64,000 bases of DNA, taken from Humibacillus sp. DSM 29435 (lineage in GTDB: Bacteria; Actinomycetota; Actinomycetes; Actinomycetales; Dermatophilaceae). Position 1 is the stretch's first letter. Every line of letters begins with the position of its first letter. This document shows positions 26,915-35,335 of the stretch, in pieces. A program made the position numbers and the translations under genes. The DNA lies in the NCBI RefSeq assembly GCF_001758225.1, contig NZ_MAST01000012.1:1-64000 (forward strand), given 5' to 3'. Below the pieces are notes generated by a model, which was not told where the DNA came from, searched no databases, and saw only the letters and a list, made by a program, of their open reading frames with translations.

Positions 26915-27433
26915 TCAAAGGCCCACTTCAGAGCGCAACCGCGCCAGGCGGGCCGTGGCCTCGGCTGCCACGGCCGGGTCGCGGAGGTCGGCGCCCCTGC
27001 CGGGCACGATCTGCTCGATGAAACTGCCGGTGGCGAGGTTCTGGCGCAGCACGACCCGCACCGTACGCCGGTTCTCGGTGCGAAACTCGTCGGCCAGCAC
27101 CACGCTCGCCTGAAGTCGCTCGCGCAGAGTCTGCTGCAGCAGTGACGGCTCCCGGACCAGCCACTGGGTCGGTCGACGATGGTCGACCCAGACCACGGTG
27201 AGCAGGCCTGAGTCACCCTGCCAGGTGCCCGACTCCGCCTCGTGCCAGGGGCGCTGCCACACCAGTCCGCCGTCGGCCCCGACGAGGCCAAGGTGGTAGG
27301 TGGTGGCCACCGCGTAGTCACCGGTGTTCTCGTCGGTGGCCCACGCCAGCACCCGCTCACCGGAACCGAGTGGCACGGCATCGCGCACCGCCTGGGGAAG
27401 GTCGGGTCGGCGACGTCGTTCGAACAGTGCCAT
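26915..27433 (-). CDS. Conserved actinobacterial hypothetical protein downstream of dnaG
   Basis: 172-residue soluble protein (MALFERRRRPDLPQAVRDAVPLGSGERVLAWA...). The repeated strand pattern LAWATDENTGDYAVATTYHLGLV and WLVREPSLLQQTLRERLQASVVL suggests a PH-like or mixed alpha/beta fold, but I recognise no named domain. Its ATG overlaps the dnaG TGA by one base, so it is coupled to primase. Similar proteins follow dnaG in related genomes to my knowledge; function unknown. Confidence 0.75.
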   Translation of the reverse strand: MALFERRRRPDLPQAVRDAVPLGSGERVLAWATDENTGDYAVATTYHLGLVGADGGLVWQRPWHEAESGTWQGDSGLLTVVWVDHRRPTQWLVREPSLLQQTLRERLQASVVLADEFRTENRRTVRVVLRQNLATGSFIEQIVPGRGADLRDPAVAAEATARLARLRSEVGL

Positions 27434-29373
27434 CAGCCCATCGCCGCCTTGATCGTCGCCAGCTCGCGTTGCAGCACCTGCAGGCTCATGGAGAGCTCGC
27501 GGGCGCGCTCGGGGTCGGGCGTCTCGGCGTGGTCGAGCCGGCGCATCTCGCTCAGGGCGTCGGCGATCCGCCGAGTCAACGCGATGGTGCGCACCCGGTC
27601 GAAGAGCTCACTGACGTAGCGAGAGGTCGGCAGCCCGGTCAGGGGGTCCATCCGGCTCGGCAGGTTGGCTACGGCGAGCTCACTGACCAGACCGGCGACG
27701 GCGCTCGGCGCTGCCTCGATGACCGACGAGGTCCAGGCGCGCACGGTGGCGTGGTCAGTGCCCTGCTGAGCATCGTGACGAGCGATGCGGATGCCGTCGA
27801 ACACCGCCCGATGGGCCGGCGCCGAGAACGACTCGGGCGTCAGCGCGTCGAACGACGCGGCGGCGAAGACCGTTGGGAACTGGAGCAGCACCTGAAGCAG
27901 CTGACGCTCGGCTCGCACGACCGGGTCCCGTGAGTCGGGCACCGGTATCGCGTCGCGCAGCTCGCCCTCCCCCGGCTCGAGCGACTCCTCGACCATCCGG
28001 TCGGGCTGGCGTTCGGGCTTGCGCTCCTCGTCGACCTTGAGACGCCCGGCCCGCGACACCTCGCTCGCGACCTGCTCCACCTCGAGGCCGAGCAGGCCCG
28101 ACACCTCTCGGGTGTACTCCGGCTGCAGCGACTGGTCACGGATCGAGGCCACGATCGGCGCCACCGCTCGCACCGCCTGGATGCGGCCCTCGGCGGTGGC
28201 GAGGTCGAAGCGCTTGATCGTGGTGCGCACCGCAAACTCGAACATCGGCACGGCATCCTCGATGAGCGCCTGCACGGCGGGGTCTCCCCCGGCCTGGCGC
28301 AGCTCGCAGGGGTCCTTGCCCGACTTCTCGACCGCGACGAACGACTGCGAGCTCCACTTCTGGTCGTCGGCGAAGGCGCGCATGGCCGCCTTCTGACCGG
28401 CAGCGTCGCCGTCGAAGGTGAAGATCACCTTCGCGGGGGCTCGGTCGGCCTCGTCGCGCATCATCCGGCGCAACACCTTGATGTGCTCGGCGCCGAACGC
28501 GGTGCCGCAGGTGGCGACCGCGGTCTCGACCCCCGCGAGGTGGCAGGCCATGACGTCGGTGTAGCCCTCGACGATGACCGCCTGGCGATCTGCGGCGATG
28601 CGCTTCTTGGCGAGGTCGAGTCCGTAGAGCACAGCCGACTTCTTGTAGATCGGGGTCTCTGAGGTGTTGAGGTACTTCGCCTCGATGCGGTCGTCGTCGA
28701 ACAGCCGGCGGGCCCCGAAGCCCACCGTGTCGCCGGTGATGTCGCGGATCGGCCACACCAGCCGCCCCCGGAACCGGTCGTAGAGGCCGCGTGAACCACG
28801 ACCGGCCAGACCGCCTGCCACCATCTCGTCGTCGCTGAACGACTTGGCCCGCAGGGCCCGCACGAGGTCTTCACCCCCACGCGGGGCGAAGCCGACCCCG
28901 AAGCGCTTGGCGACAGCGCCGTCGAAGCCGCGCGCGCGCATGAAGTCACGACCGGCTCGCGCGACCGGCAGGTTGAGCAGCGCGTCGGCGTAGAACTCCT
29001 GAGCCACCCGGTGGGCCTCGACCAGGCGCGTGCGACGACCGAGCCCCTCCTGGCGTGGGCCGGACCCGCCGTCTTCGTAGCGCAGCTCCATGCCGAGCTT
29101 CTGCGCCAGTCGCTCGACGGCCTCGGAGAAGCTCAGGTGCTCGGTCTTCTGCACGAACGAGATGACGTCGCCACCCTCACCGCACCCGAAGCAGTGGAAG
29201 AAGCCGGCGCCCGGGTTGATACCGAACGAGGGGCTCTTCTCGTCGTGGAAGGGACAGAGTCCGACGAGACGGGCACCCGAGCGCCGAAGGGTGACGTGCT
29301 CACTGACGACGTCCTCGATCGACGACCGGTCTTTCACGGTCGCGATGTCCTCGCTCTTGATCAACCCCGCCAT
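27433..29373 (-). CDS. dnaG: DNA primase
   Basis: Synthesises RNA primers for replication. 646 residues: N-terminal zinc-ribbon with CPFHDEKSPSF and FHCFGCGEGGD; TOPRIM catalytic core with VIVEGYTDVMAC and FTFDGDAAGQKAA; C-terminal helicase-interaction region ending LQRELATIKAAMG. ATG at 29373 (MAGLIKSEDI) is the conserved N-terminus; the open frame extends 34 codons further without support. A TAGACT -10 box at 29405-29410 gives a short leader of about 25 bases. Together with dgt upstream it is the usual actinobacterial pair. Confidence 0.96.
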   Translation of the reverse strand: MAGLIKSEDIATVKDRSSIEDVVSEHVTLRRSGARLVGLCPFHDEKSPSFGINPGAGFFHCFGCGEGGDVISFVQKTEHLSFSEAVERLAQKLGMELRYEDGGSGPRQEGLGRRTRLVEAHRVAQEFYADALLNLPVARAGRDFMRARGFDGAVAKRFGVGFAPRGGEDLVRALRAKSFSDDEMVAGGLAGRGSRGLYDRFRGRLVWPIRDITGDTVGFGARRLFDDDRIEAKYLNTSETPIYKKSAVLYGLDLAKKRIAADRQAVIVEGYTDVMACHLAGVETAVATCGTAFGAEHIKVLRRMMRDEADRAPAKVIFTFDGDAAGQKAAMRAFADDQKWSSQSFVAVEKSGKDPCELRQAGGDPAVQALIEDAVPMFEFAVRTTIKRFDLATAEGRIQAVRAVAPIVASIRDQSLQPEYTREVSGLLGLEVEQVASEVSRAGRLKVDEERKPERQPDRMVEESLEPGEGELRDAIPVPDSRDPVVRAERQLLQVLLQFPTVFAAASFDALTPESFSAPAHRAVFDGIRIARHDAQQGTDHATVRAWTSSVIEAAPSAVAGLVSELAVANLPSRMDPLTGLPTSRYVSELFDRVRTIALTRRIADALSEMRRLDHAETPDPERARELSMSLQVLQRELATIKAAMG

Positions 29374-29465
29374 GACGTCGCCGGCCCTCCTCTTCCTGAC
29401 CGCGAGTCTAGGTCGTGAGGCCGACGGCGGGACCGCGGCCCAACGCTCGGCGCCAGGGGTAGCGC

Positions 29466-30695
29466 TCAGGCCCACTGCTGGTGCAGCAGCAGTGCCCGCA
29501 CGTCGGTGAGCGAGGCCACCTGGTCGACCACCACGCGCAACCGGTCGGCGTCGGTGTCAGCCGTGACGAGGTCGGCGCGCAGCGGTGGATCGAGGCGGGC
29601 CTCGGGCTCGGACCGGTAGGCCGCCACGAGCGCCGCCACGACGTCGCGCTGCGTGGCCATCACCGTAAGCCGCTCGTCGGTGGTCATCACGAAATGGTTG
29701 GCCAGCGCCTTGAGCACCGAGCACTCGGCTCGCGTGTCGTCGGGCACGACCAGGTTGGCCTCGAAACGGGTCAACGGTCCAGGCCCGTGCCGTTCCCGGG
29801 TCGCCTGCTCAACGACAAGCACGAAGCGACCGATCAACCGGCTCGTCATGTCTTTGAGCCGGGCCAGGTCGCGTCGCGACCCGCCGTAGTCGGGCGGGAT
29901 CGCCCCCGTGCCGATCACCCGTTGGAGCGCCTCACCGAGGGCGTTCGGGTCGAGGTCGGGGGCGTACGTGCGAGCGGCCACTGCGACGACGGTCGCCATG
30001 TCGGTGGTCGAGGTCAGCACGCGCGGGTCGATCCAGCCGGAGGCGATCCCGTCCTCCACGTCGTGAACCGAGTAGGCCACATCGTCCGACCAGTCCATCA
30101 CCTCCGCCTCGAGGCACCGGCGGGCCGGCTCGGCCCCGTCTCGAACCCAGTCGAAGACCGGCAGGTCAGACGCGTACACCCCGAACTTGGCCGTCTCGTG
30201 AGGTGCCTGCCCCCGCGCCCAGGGGTACTTGGTCGTGGCGTCGAGACTGGCCCGGGTCAGGTTGAGGCCGGCCGAGGTGCCGTCGGGGTGCGAGCGCTTG
30301 GCCTCCAGTCGGGTGAGCAGCCGCAGGGTCTGAGCGTTGCCCTCGAACCCCCCGATGGGCGAGGCGATCTCGTTGAGCGCCGTCTCACCGTTGTGGCCGA
30401 AGGGCGGGTGACCGAGGTCGTGCGCGAGACACGCGGTGTCGACGACGTCGGCGTTGCAGCCGAGGGCCGCACCGAACTCGCGACCGATCTGGGCGACCTC
30501 GAGCGAGTGGGTGAGCCGGTTGCGCACGAAGTCGTCGTGGGCCGGCGCGAGCACCTGGGTCTTGGCGGCGAGCCGACGCAGGGCAGACGAGTGCACGACC
30601 CGTGCGCGGTCGCGCGCGAAGTCGTCGCGGTCGGCCCGTTTCTGGGCAGGGTCCTCCGCCACCCAACGCTCCCGGTCTCGACCCTGGTAGCTCAC
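29466..30695 (-). CDS. dgt: dGTP triphosphohydrolase-like HD protein
   Basis: 409-residue HD-domain enzyme that hydrolyses dNTPs to nucleosides and triphosphate. The metal-binding set is intact: His63 in LTHSLEV, His92-Asp93 in AHDLGHPPFGHNGE and Asp in DWSDDVAYSVHDVEDG. GTG at 30695 lies exactly 6 bases after a TAGGGT -10 box (30702-30707, minus strand), a leaderless start. It precedes dnaG with 92 bp between. Confidence 0.93.
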   Translation of the reverse strand: MSYQGRDRERWVAEDPAQKRADRDDFARDRARVVHSSALRRLAAKTQVLAPAHDDFVRNRLTHSLEVAQIGREFGAALGCNADVVDTACLAHDLGHPPFGHNGETALNEIASPIGGFEGNAQTLRLLTRLEAKRSHPDGTSAGLNLTRASLDATTKYPWARGQAPHETAKFGVYASDLPVFDWVRDGAEPARRCLEAEVMDWSDDVAYSVHDVEDGIASGWIDPRVLTSTTDMATVVAVAARTYAPDLDPNALGEALQRVIGTGAIPPDYGGSRRDLARLKDMTSRLIGRFVLVVEQATRERHGPGPLTRFEANLVVPDDTRAECSVLKALANHFVMTTDERLTVMATQRDVVAALVAAYRSEPEARLDPPLRADLVTADTDADRLRVVVDQVASLTDVRALLLHQQWA

Positions 30696-30777
30696 GCCCT
30701 GACCCTATGCGGGAGGCCCACCTCCGAGGGCATACTGGTGGCGAAGCCGTTCGGGCTTCCGACTCAAGGAGTTCGTC

Positions 30778-30909
30778 ATGGGCGACAAGTCACCGAAGTC
30801 CCACATGTCAGAGAAGGCCAAGTCTCTGAAGGAGAAGCGCGCTGACAAGCACGCGAAGTCGGCGGCGAAGGACCACCCGGAGATCATCGCCCCCAAGGCC
30901 AAGCGCTGA
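30778..30909 (+). CDS. 43-residue lysine-rich small protein
   Basis: ATG at 30778 is preceded by AAGGAG at 30766-30771 (6-base spacing), and TGA ends at 30909. The product starts MGDKSPKSHMSEKAKSLKEK and contains about 13 Lys and 3 Arg against 4 Glu and 3 Asp, ending in PKAKR. It is too short for the usual gene cut-off but has ideal start signals and strong coding-type codon use (AAG, GCG). Short Lys-rich proteins of this type occur across actinobacteria without assigned function; nucleic-acid binding is a guess from charge. Confidence 0.75.
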   Translation: MGDKSPKSHMSEKAKSLKEKRADKHAKSAAKDHPEIIAPKAKR

Positions 30910-30941
30910 CCCGTACGGGCTCGAGCGCAGATCACGTCCGC

Positions 30942-31580
30942 TCAACCCAGCTCTGAGTGCAGGCGACGCACCCACGCGGGTTCGTCGCCGTAGCGCTGCG
31001 ACGGAATGAGGCGAAGGTGAGTGCAGTCGTCGACGAGCTGCGCCATGCGCCGGCGCTGGGTCGACTCCTGCTTGGCGGTGACGACCCAGTTCGTCGCCAC
31101 CTTGCGGTAGCTCGGGGTCGCGGCGTCCCAGAAGAGGGATGCCGTGTCGCTGGCCCGCAAGAGCGCCTCGAACTCGGGGGGCCAGACCCGGTCGCGGTTC
31201 TCGTAGGCGTAGACCCCGGACCGGTCTGCCCGTCGTCGTTCGAAGGCTGCGAGCCCGGCCGGCCACATGCGACCGGAAGCGGTCAGCTCGGCGACGGAGT
31301 CGATGTTGATCGTGCTCCAGTTGCTGCCCGGCTTGCGGGGGGTCCACCGCTGCCGCACCGCGTCATCGTCGATGCGCTGGGCCATGGAGTCGATCCAGCC
31401 GAAGCACAGGGCCTCGCGCACCGCCTCGGCCCACTGCAGGCCCCTGGGCTCGACATGCTTCTTGTGCAGGCCCATCCAGAGCTCGGTGGCGCGCTCGTGG
31501 TTGACCTCGAGCCACGCACGGAAGTCGTCGGCGTCGTCGAAAAAGGTGGCCGGCCGCTCGCTCGTGCCTCCGTCACGCAT
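30942..31580 (-). CDS. YdeI/OmpD-associated-family protein
   Basis: 212-residue soluble protein. Family features are FDDADDFRAWLEVNHERATELWMGLHKKH, EALCFGWIDSMAQRIDDDAVRQRWTPRKPGSNWS and the C-terminal FWDAATPSYRKVATNWVVTAKQESTQRRRMAQLV with the bacteriocin-protection-like tail. ATG at 31580 (MRDGGTSERP) gives the conserved N-terminus. No operon partner. The family's biochemical role is not established. Confidence 0.85.
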   Translation of the reverse strand: MRDGGTSERPATFFDDADDFRAWLEVNHERATELWMGLHKKHVEPRGLQWAEAVREALCFGWIDSMAQRIDDDAVRQRWTPRKPGSNWSTINIDSVAELTASGRMWPAGLAAFERRRADRSGVYAYENRDRVWPPEFEALLRASDTASLFWDAATPSYRKVATNWVVTAKQESTQRRRMAQLVDDCTHLRLIPSQRYGDEPAWVRRLHSELG

Positions 31581-31650
31581 GACTCGATCGTGCCAGCCAC
31601 CACCGACAGGTGACCACCCGGCACAGCACCGCACCTGCGAGGATCGAACG

Positions 31651-32358
31651 GTGACCGACCGCATCCTCATTGCCGCCCACAACAACGCCCTCTGGTGCGA
31701 CGCCGTCTGCCGAACCTACCGACTGCGCACCACCATCGATGACCGGGCCTGGAGCGTGCAGAGTCGCACACCGCCGTACTACCCCGATGCCGTCACCCTC
31801 TCCCCCGACCTCGACGAGCTCGAGCTGCTGGGTCGCATCGACGGCTCTGACGGTGCATCGGTCAAGGACAGCTGGAGTGCACTCGACCTCACGGGCGACG
31901 ACTTCGCCCGACTGGTGGCCGGCCAGTGGCTGTGGCACGACGGCACGAGACACGTGCCCGCACCGGAACCAGCGCTCGTCTGGCGCCAAGCGCACACGCA
32001 CGAAGACATGATGGCCTGGACCGCGGCCTGGGCAGACGAGCCCGACGCCGCCAGCATCCTGCACCCGAGCCTCGTCGACGAGCCCGGGGTGCACGTGCTC
32101 GCCGCCTCCGCGACCGGCGCACCGGACGCGCCCATCGTCGCGGGCTGCATCGTCAACGTCACCGGCGACGTGGCCGGTCTGGGCAACCTCTTCAGCCGCT
32201 CCGGCACCGCCGGCTCAGCCTGGGGGTCGGCGGTCACCGCGGCCCGCGAGGTCGTCGGCGGCATCCCGATCGTGGGTTGGGAGGCCGGCGACAGCATCGC
32301 TGCGGCGGTGGCGGCAGGGTGCGAGGCCATCGGCCCCGTGACGGTGTGGGTGCGCTGA
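31651..32358 (+). CDS. Hypothetical protein with GNAT-like C-terminal half
   Basis: 235 residues starting GTG at 31651 (VTDRILIAAHNNALWCDAVCRT), with GAGGA 8 bases upstream. The C-terminal part (IVAGCIVNVTGDVAGLGNLFSRSGTAGSAWGSAVTAAREVVGGIPIVGWEAGDSIAAAVAAGCEAIGPVTVWVR) has the strand-helix-strand and hydrophobic pattern of a degenerate acetyltransferase, but the canonical Q/RxxGxG/A loop is missing. The N-terminal half (YYPDAVTLSPDLDELELLGRIDGSDGASVKDSWSALDL) is also seen in small actinobacterial GNAT-like proteins. Function unknown. Confidence 0.65.
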   Translation: MTDRILIAAHNNALWCDAVCRTYRLRTTIDDRAWSVQSRTPPYYPDAVTLSPDLDELELLGRIDGSDGASVKDSWSALDLTGDDFARLVAGQWLWHDGTRHVPAPEPALVWRQAHTHEDMMAWTAAWADEPDAASILHPSLVDEPGVHVLAASATGAPDAPIVAGCIVNVTGDVAGLGNLFSRSGTAGSAWGSAVTAAREVVGGIPIVGWEAGDSIAAAVAAGCEAIGPVTVWVR

Positions 32359-32385
32359 AGCCCGACCTTCTGGCGTGCCCCCGGC

Positions 32386-33654
32386 TCAGCCGCCGCTGAC
32401 CGAGAGCTCGGCCTCGGCGATCGTGCGCCGGTGCGTCTCGGAGAGCTCGCGCGACTCGAGCCACTGCTCGGGCAGGGCCACCCTGCGAGGTGAGCCGGCT
32501 CGTCCGCGCTGGCCCTCAGCTGCGTCGCCCGGCCACGGCACATCGGGGTCGAGCATGGCGATCAGGGCATCGAGTGAGCTCAGGGAGTCGACGAGGGCCA
32601 ACGAGTTGCGCACCGTCGAACCGGCCGGAAAACCCTTGAGGTACCAGGCAATGTGCTTGCGGATGTCGCGGCAGGCGCGCCCCTCCTCGCCGTAGAAGTC
32701 ACAGAGGTAGGTGGCATGCGTGCGTAGCGCGTCGGTCACCTCGCCCAGGTTCGGCGTCACCCGAACGTCGCTGCCGGCGAACGCGGCCGCGAGGTCGGCG
32801 AACAGCCACGGCCGGCCGAGGCAGCCGCGGCCGACGACCACCCCGTCGCACCCGGTCTCGGCGACCATCCGAAGGGCGTCCTCCGCCGACCAGATATCGC
32901 CGTTGCCGAGCACCGGAACGGTGGTCACCGTCTGCTTGAGCAGCCGGATGGCCGCCCAGTCTGCGGTGCCCGAGTAGGCCTGGGATGCCGTTCGGCCGTG
33001 CAGTGCGACCGCGGCCACCCCCTCCTGTTCGGCCGCGAGCGCAGCGTCAAGGTAGGTCAGGTGCTCGTCGTCGATGCCCTTGCGCATCTTGACGGTGACC
33101 GGCACGTCGCCGCGCGCGCCCTCCTCGACGACGGCGCCGACGATGGCACGGAACAGGTCCTTCTTCCAGGGCAGCGCCGCGCCACCACCCTTGCGCGTCA
33201 CCTTGGGCACGGGGCAGCCGAAGTTGAGGTCGATGTGGTCGGCGCGGTCTTCGGTCACGAGCATGCGGGCCGCGGCCCGGGCGGTGGCGGGGTCGACGCT
33301 GTAGAGCTGGATCGAGCGAGGGTGCTCGTCAGGGTCGTGCTCGATCAGGCGCATCGACTCCGGTGTGCGCTCGACGAGCGCCCGTGAGGTGATCATCTCG
33401 CTGACGTAGAGGCTGCTCGCGCCCGACACCCCGGCAGCGGGGGCCCCTGGGCGGTCGGGTCCGAAGCGGGTGCCCGACTCGCGACACAGTCGGCGGAAGG
33501 CGCGGTTGGTGATGCCGGCCATCGGCGCGAGCACGACGGGTGAGTCGATGACGTGACGACCGATACGCAGTGGAGGCAGGACCGCGCCGACGCGTGCGGA
33601 ACCGTCGACGGCGGTCAATCCAGCGTCGCGCTCGGGGGTCAGTACGGCAGTCAC
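32386..33654 (-). CDS. dusB: tRNA-dihydrouridine synthase (DusB-type)
   Basis: FMN-dependent reduction of uridines in tRNA. 422 residues with a TIM barrel: LAPMAGITNRAFRRLC near the N-terminus; the catalytic Cys147 in NFGCPVPKVTRKGGGAALP; VTVKMRKG; ALHGRTASQAYSG; the phosphate-binding VLGNGDIWSAEDA and GVVVGRGCLGRPWLF; and the C-terminal HIAWYLKGF domain. GTG at 33654 is used. It lies 18 bp downstream of a hydrolase on the same strand. Confidence 0.94.
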   Translation of the reverse strand: MTAVLTPERDAGLTAVDGSARVGAVLPPLRIGRHVIDSPVVLAPMAGITNRAFRRLCRESGTRFGPDRPGAPAAGVSGASSLYVSEMITSRALVERTPESMRLIEHDPDEHPRSIQLYSVDPATARAAARMLVTEDRADHIDLNFGCPVPKVTRKGGGAALPWKKDLFRAIVGAVVEEGARGDVPVTVKMRKGIDDEHLTYLDAALAAEQEGVAAVALHGRTASQAYSGTADWAAIRLLKQTVTTVPVLGNGDIWSAEDALRMVAETGCDGVVVGRGCLGRPWLFADLAAAFAGSDVRVTPNLGEVTDALRTHATYLCDFYGEEGRACRDIRKHIAWYLKGFPAGSTVRNSLALVDSLSSLDALIAMLDPDVPWPGDAAEGQRGRAGSPRRVALPEQWLESRELSETHRRTIAEAELSVSGG

Positions 33655-33672
33655 AGGAGAGATTTTCGCAGA

Positions 33673-34389
33673 TCAGCAGCGCGGCACCGAATCGGCGAAG
33701 CGCAGGAGGGCCTCGGCGAACGCCGCGGGCTGGTCGAGGTTCGAGAGGTGACCGGCCCGCCTGATCACCTCCACCCTGGCCTGGGGGCACGCCTTGACAT
33801 ACCGCCGCGTTCCGAGCCGGAACTGGTCGTACCGACCGTTCAGCAGCAGCACCGGGCAACCGACGTCGAGGAGCATCGAGGGCCGGCACAGGCGCATCAC
33901 CTCGCTCCAGGCGGCAGCCGTCGGGTCGAACCAGTAACCGCCCGCGATGACCGGGTCGATCCGTTCGGCCGGGTAGAGGCGGTGCAGCACCCGGTCGTTG
34001 ACGCGCGTCATCCGCACCGGTCCCAGGAGGTCGGTCAGCGCCGCCACGCCGCGGTAGACGGCGGCACCCGGGCCGGTCGGGGTCGTGCTGCACCCGGCGA
34101 GCACGAGGCCGTGCGGCTCGGCGGGGTGCTGGGCGGCGTACGCCATCGTGGCGTAGCCGCCGAGCGAGTGCCCAACGACGACAGCCTCCTCGCCGGCGGG
34201 CACCCCAGAGACGGCCTCGTGGATCACCTCGGCGCAGCGGGCCAGGGTGAAGCCCTCGCCTCCACGGGCCCCGTGGCCCGGCAGGTCCACCAGTGTCAGA
34301 GCGACCCGGCCCTCGAGCAGCGGCAGCTGCGGCGCCCACTGCGCACTCGACAGGCGTGAACCGTGCACGAGAACAAGATGGGCGGCCAC
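33673..34389 (-). CDS. Alpha/beta-fold hydrolase
   Basis: 238-residue hydrolase starting almost directly with the first strand (HLVLVHGSRLSS, oxyanion HG). The nucleophile Ser is in VVVGHSLGGYATM, the likely acid Asp in LLNGRYDQFRLG and the base His in RRAGHLSNLDQPAAF. Substrate unknown. The GTG at 34389 and the ATG of the divergent sulfurtransferase at 34407 are only 17 bp apart, so their promoters must overlap the opposite genes, or one start lies further in. Confidence 0.82.
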   Translation of the reverse strand: MAAHLVLVHGSRLSSAQWAPQLPLLEGRVALTLVDLPGHGARGGEGFTLARCAEVIHEAVSGVPAGEEAVVVGHSLGGYATMAYAAQHPAEPHGLVLAGCSTTPTGPGAAVYRGVAALTDLLGPVRMTRVNDRVLHRLYPAERIDPVIAGGYWFDPTAAAWSEVMRLCRPSMLLDVGCPVLLLNGRYDQFRLGTRRYVKACPQARVEVIRRAGHLSNLDQPAAFAEALLRFADSVPRC

Positions 34390-34406
34390 CTCCCGAGGAT
34401 GCCACG

Positions 34407-35258
34407 ATGGGGGGCGTGACCAACCTCATCAGCGCGTTCCGGCTCGCCCACGAGATCGAAGAGGTCGTGGTCATCGACGTGCGGTGGGCGCTGACCATCG
34501 GCCGAGCCCCCGGCGCCGCCCCCGTGGGTCGGGCCGACTACGCGGCGGCACACGTGCCGGGCGCCTTCTTCGTCGACCTCGACTCCGAGCTGGCCGGCCC
34601 GCCCGGCGAGCGCGGACGGCATCCCCTTCCCGAGGCCGCGACCGTCGAGGCCACCCTGCGGCGCTGCGGCGTCAGCGAGCACACGCGCGTCGTGGTCTAC
34701 GACGGGCGTGACTCCTGGGCCGCGTCGCGGGCGTGGTGGGTGTTCCGCTGGGCCGGTCTGGCGGATGTGCGGGTGCTCGACGGTGGGTTCGCCGCGTGGT
34801 CGGCGGCCGGCCTGCCGGTGAGCGCCGAGCAGCCGGAACCGCGGCACGGCGATGTCACGGTGCGGCCCGGCTCGATGCCGGCCATCGACGTCACCGAAGC
34901 GGGGGTCTGGGCGCGGGATGGCCTGCTGCTCGATGCCCGCTCGGCCGAGCGGTATGCCGGTGAGGGCGAGACCCTCGACCCGGTCGGCGGCCACGTACCT
35001 GGCGCGGTGAGCTCACCGCTGACGACCTGGCAGGCGGGCGACGGCCGGTTCCGGCGCGACCTGGCCAGCCGTTGGGCGCAGGTGAGTGCCGGCCACTCCG
35101 GAGAGGTGGCCGTCTACTGCGGGTCGGGCATCACGGCGGCGCACCAGGTGCTGGCCCTCGCCGAGATCGGCGTTCACGCCAGCCTCTACCCAGGTTCGTG
35201 GAGCGAGTGGTCGCTCGACCCGGAACGCCCGGTGGCCACCGGCCCCGAGCCCGGCTGA
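34407..35258 (+). CDS. Sulfurtransferase (tandem rhodanese domains, thiosulfate/mercaptopyruvate type)
   Basis: 283 residues with two rhodanese domains. The first (VVIDVRWAL...DYAAAHVPGAFFVDLDSELAGPP...RVVVYDGRDSWAASRAWWVFR) lacks a catalytic Cys. The second (LLLDARSAERYAGE...GHVPGAVSSPL...VAVYCGSGITAAHQVLAL) carries the active Cys in YCGSGITA, as in thiosulfate sulfurtransferases (CysA/SseA type). ATG at 34407 has GAGGA 7 bases upstream; GTG at 34416 is an alternative. No sulfur-pathway partner nearby. Confidence 0.88.
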   Translation: MGGVTNLISAFRLAHEIEEVVVIDVRWALTIGRAPGAAPVGRADYAAAHVPGAFFVDLDSELAGPPGERGRHPLPEAATVEATLRRCGVSEHTRVVVYDGRDSWAASRAWWVFRWAGLADVRVLDGGFAAWSAAGLPVSAEQPEPRHGDVTVRPGSMPAIDVTEAGVWARDGLLLDARSAERYAGEGETLDPVGGHVPGAVSSPLTTWQAGDGRFRRDLASRWAQVSAGHSGEVAVYCGSGITAAHQVLALAEIGVHASLYPGSWSEWSLDPERPVATGPEPG

Positions 35259-35283
35259 CCGGCTGACCGGCCGCCCCCGAGCC

Positions 35284-35335
35284 GGGGTGGTGAAGGCTTT
35301 TGGCCCCCCGGCGGGCGAAAACCCTTCACTATCCC
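35284..35335. repeat. Long palindromic repeat, copy A (downstream of AbiEi-like gene)
   Basis: GTGAAGGCTTTTGGCCC (35290-35306) and GGGCGAAAACCCTTCAC (35313-35329) form a 17-bp stem with two mismatches, lengthened outward by G-C and G-T pairs. The right arm is identical to that of copy B at 36323-36372. The stop codon of the 35329-36270 gene falls on its edge. Confidence 0.75.
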
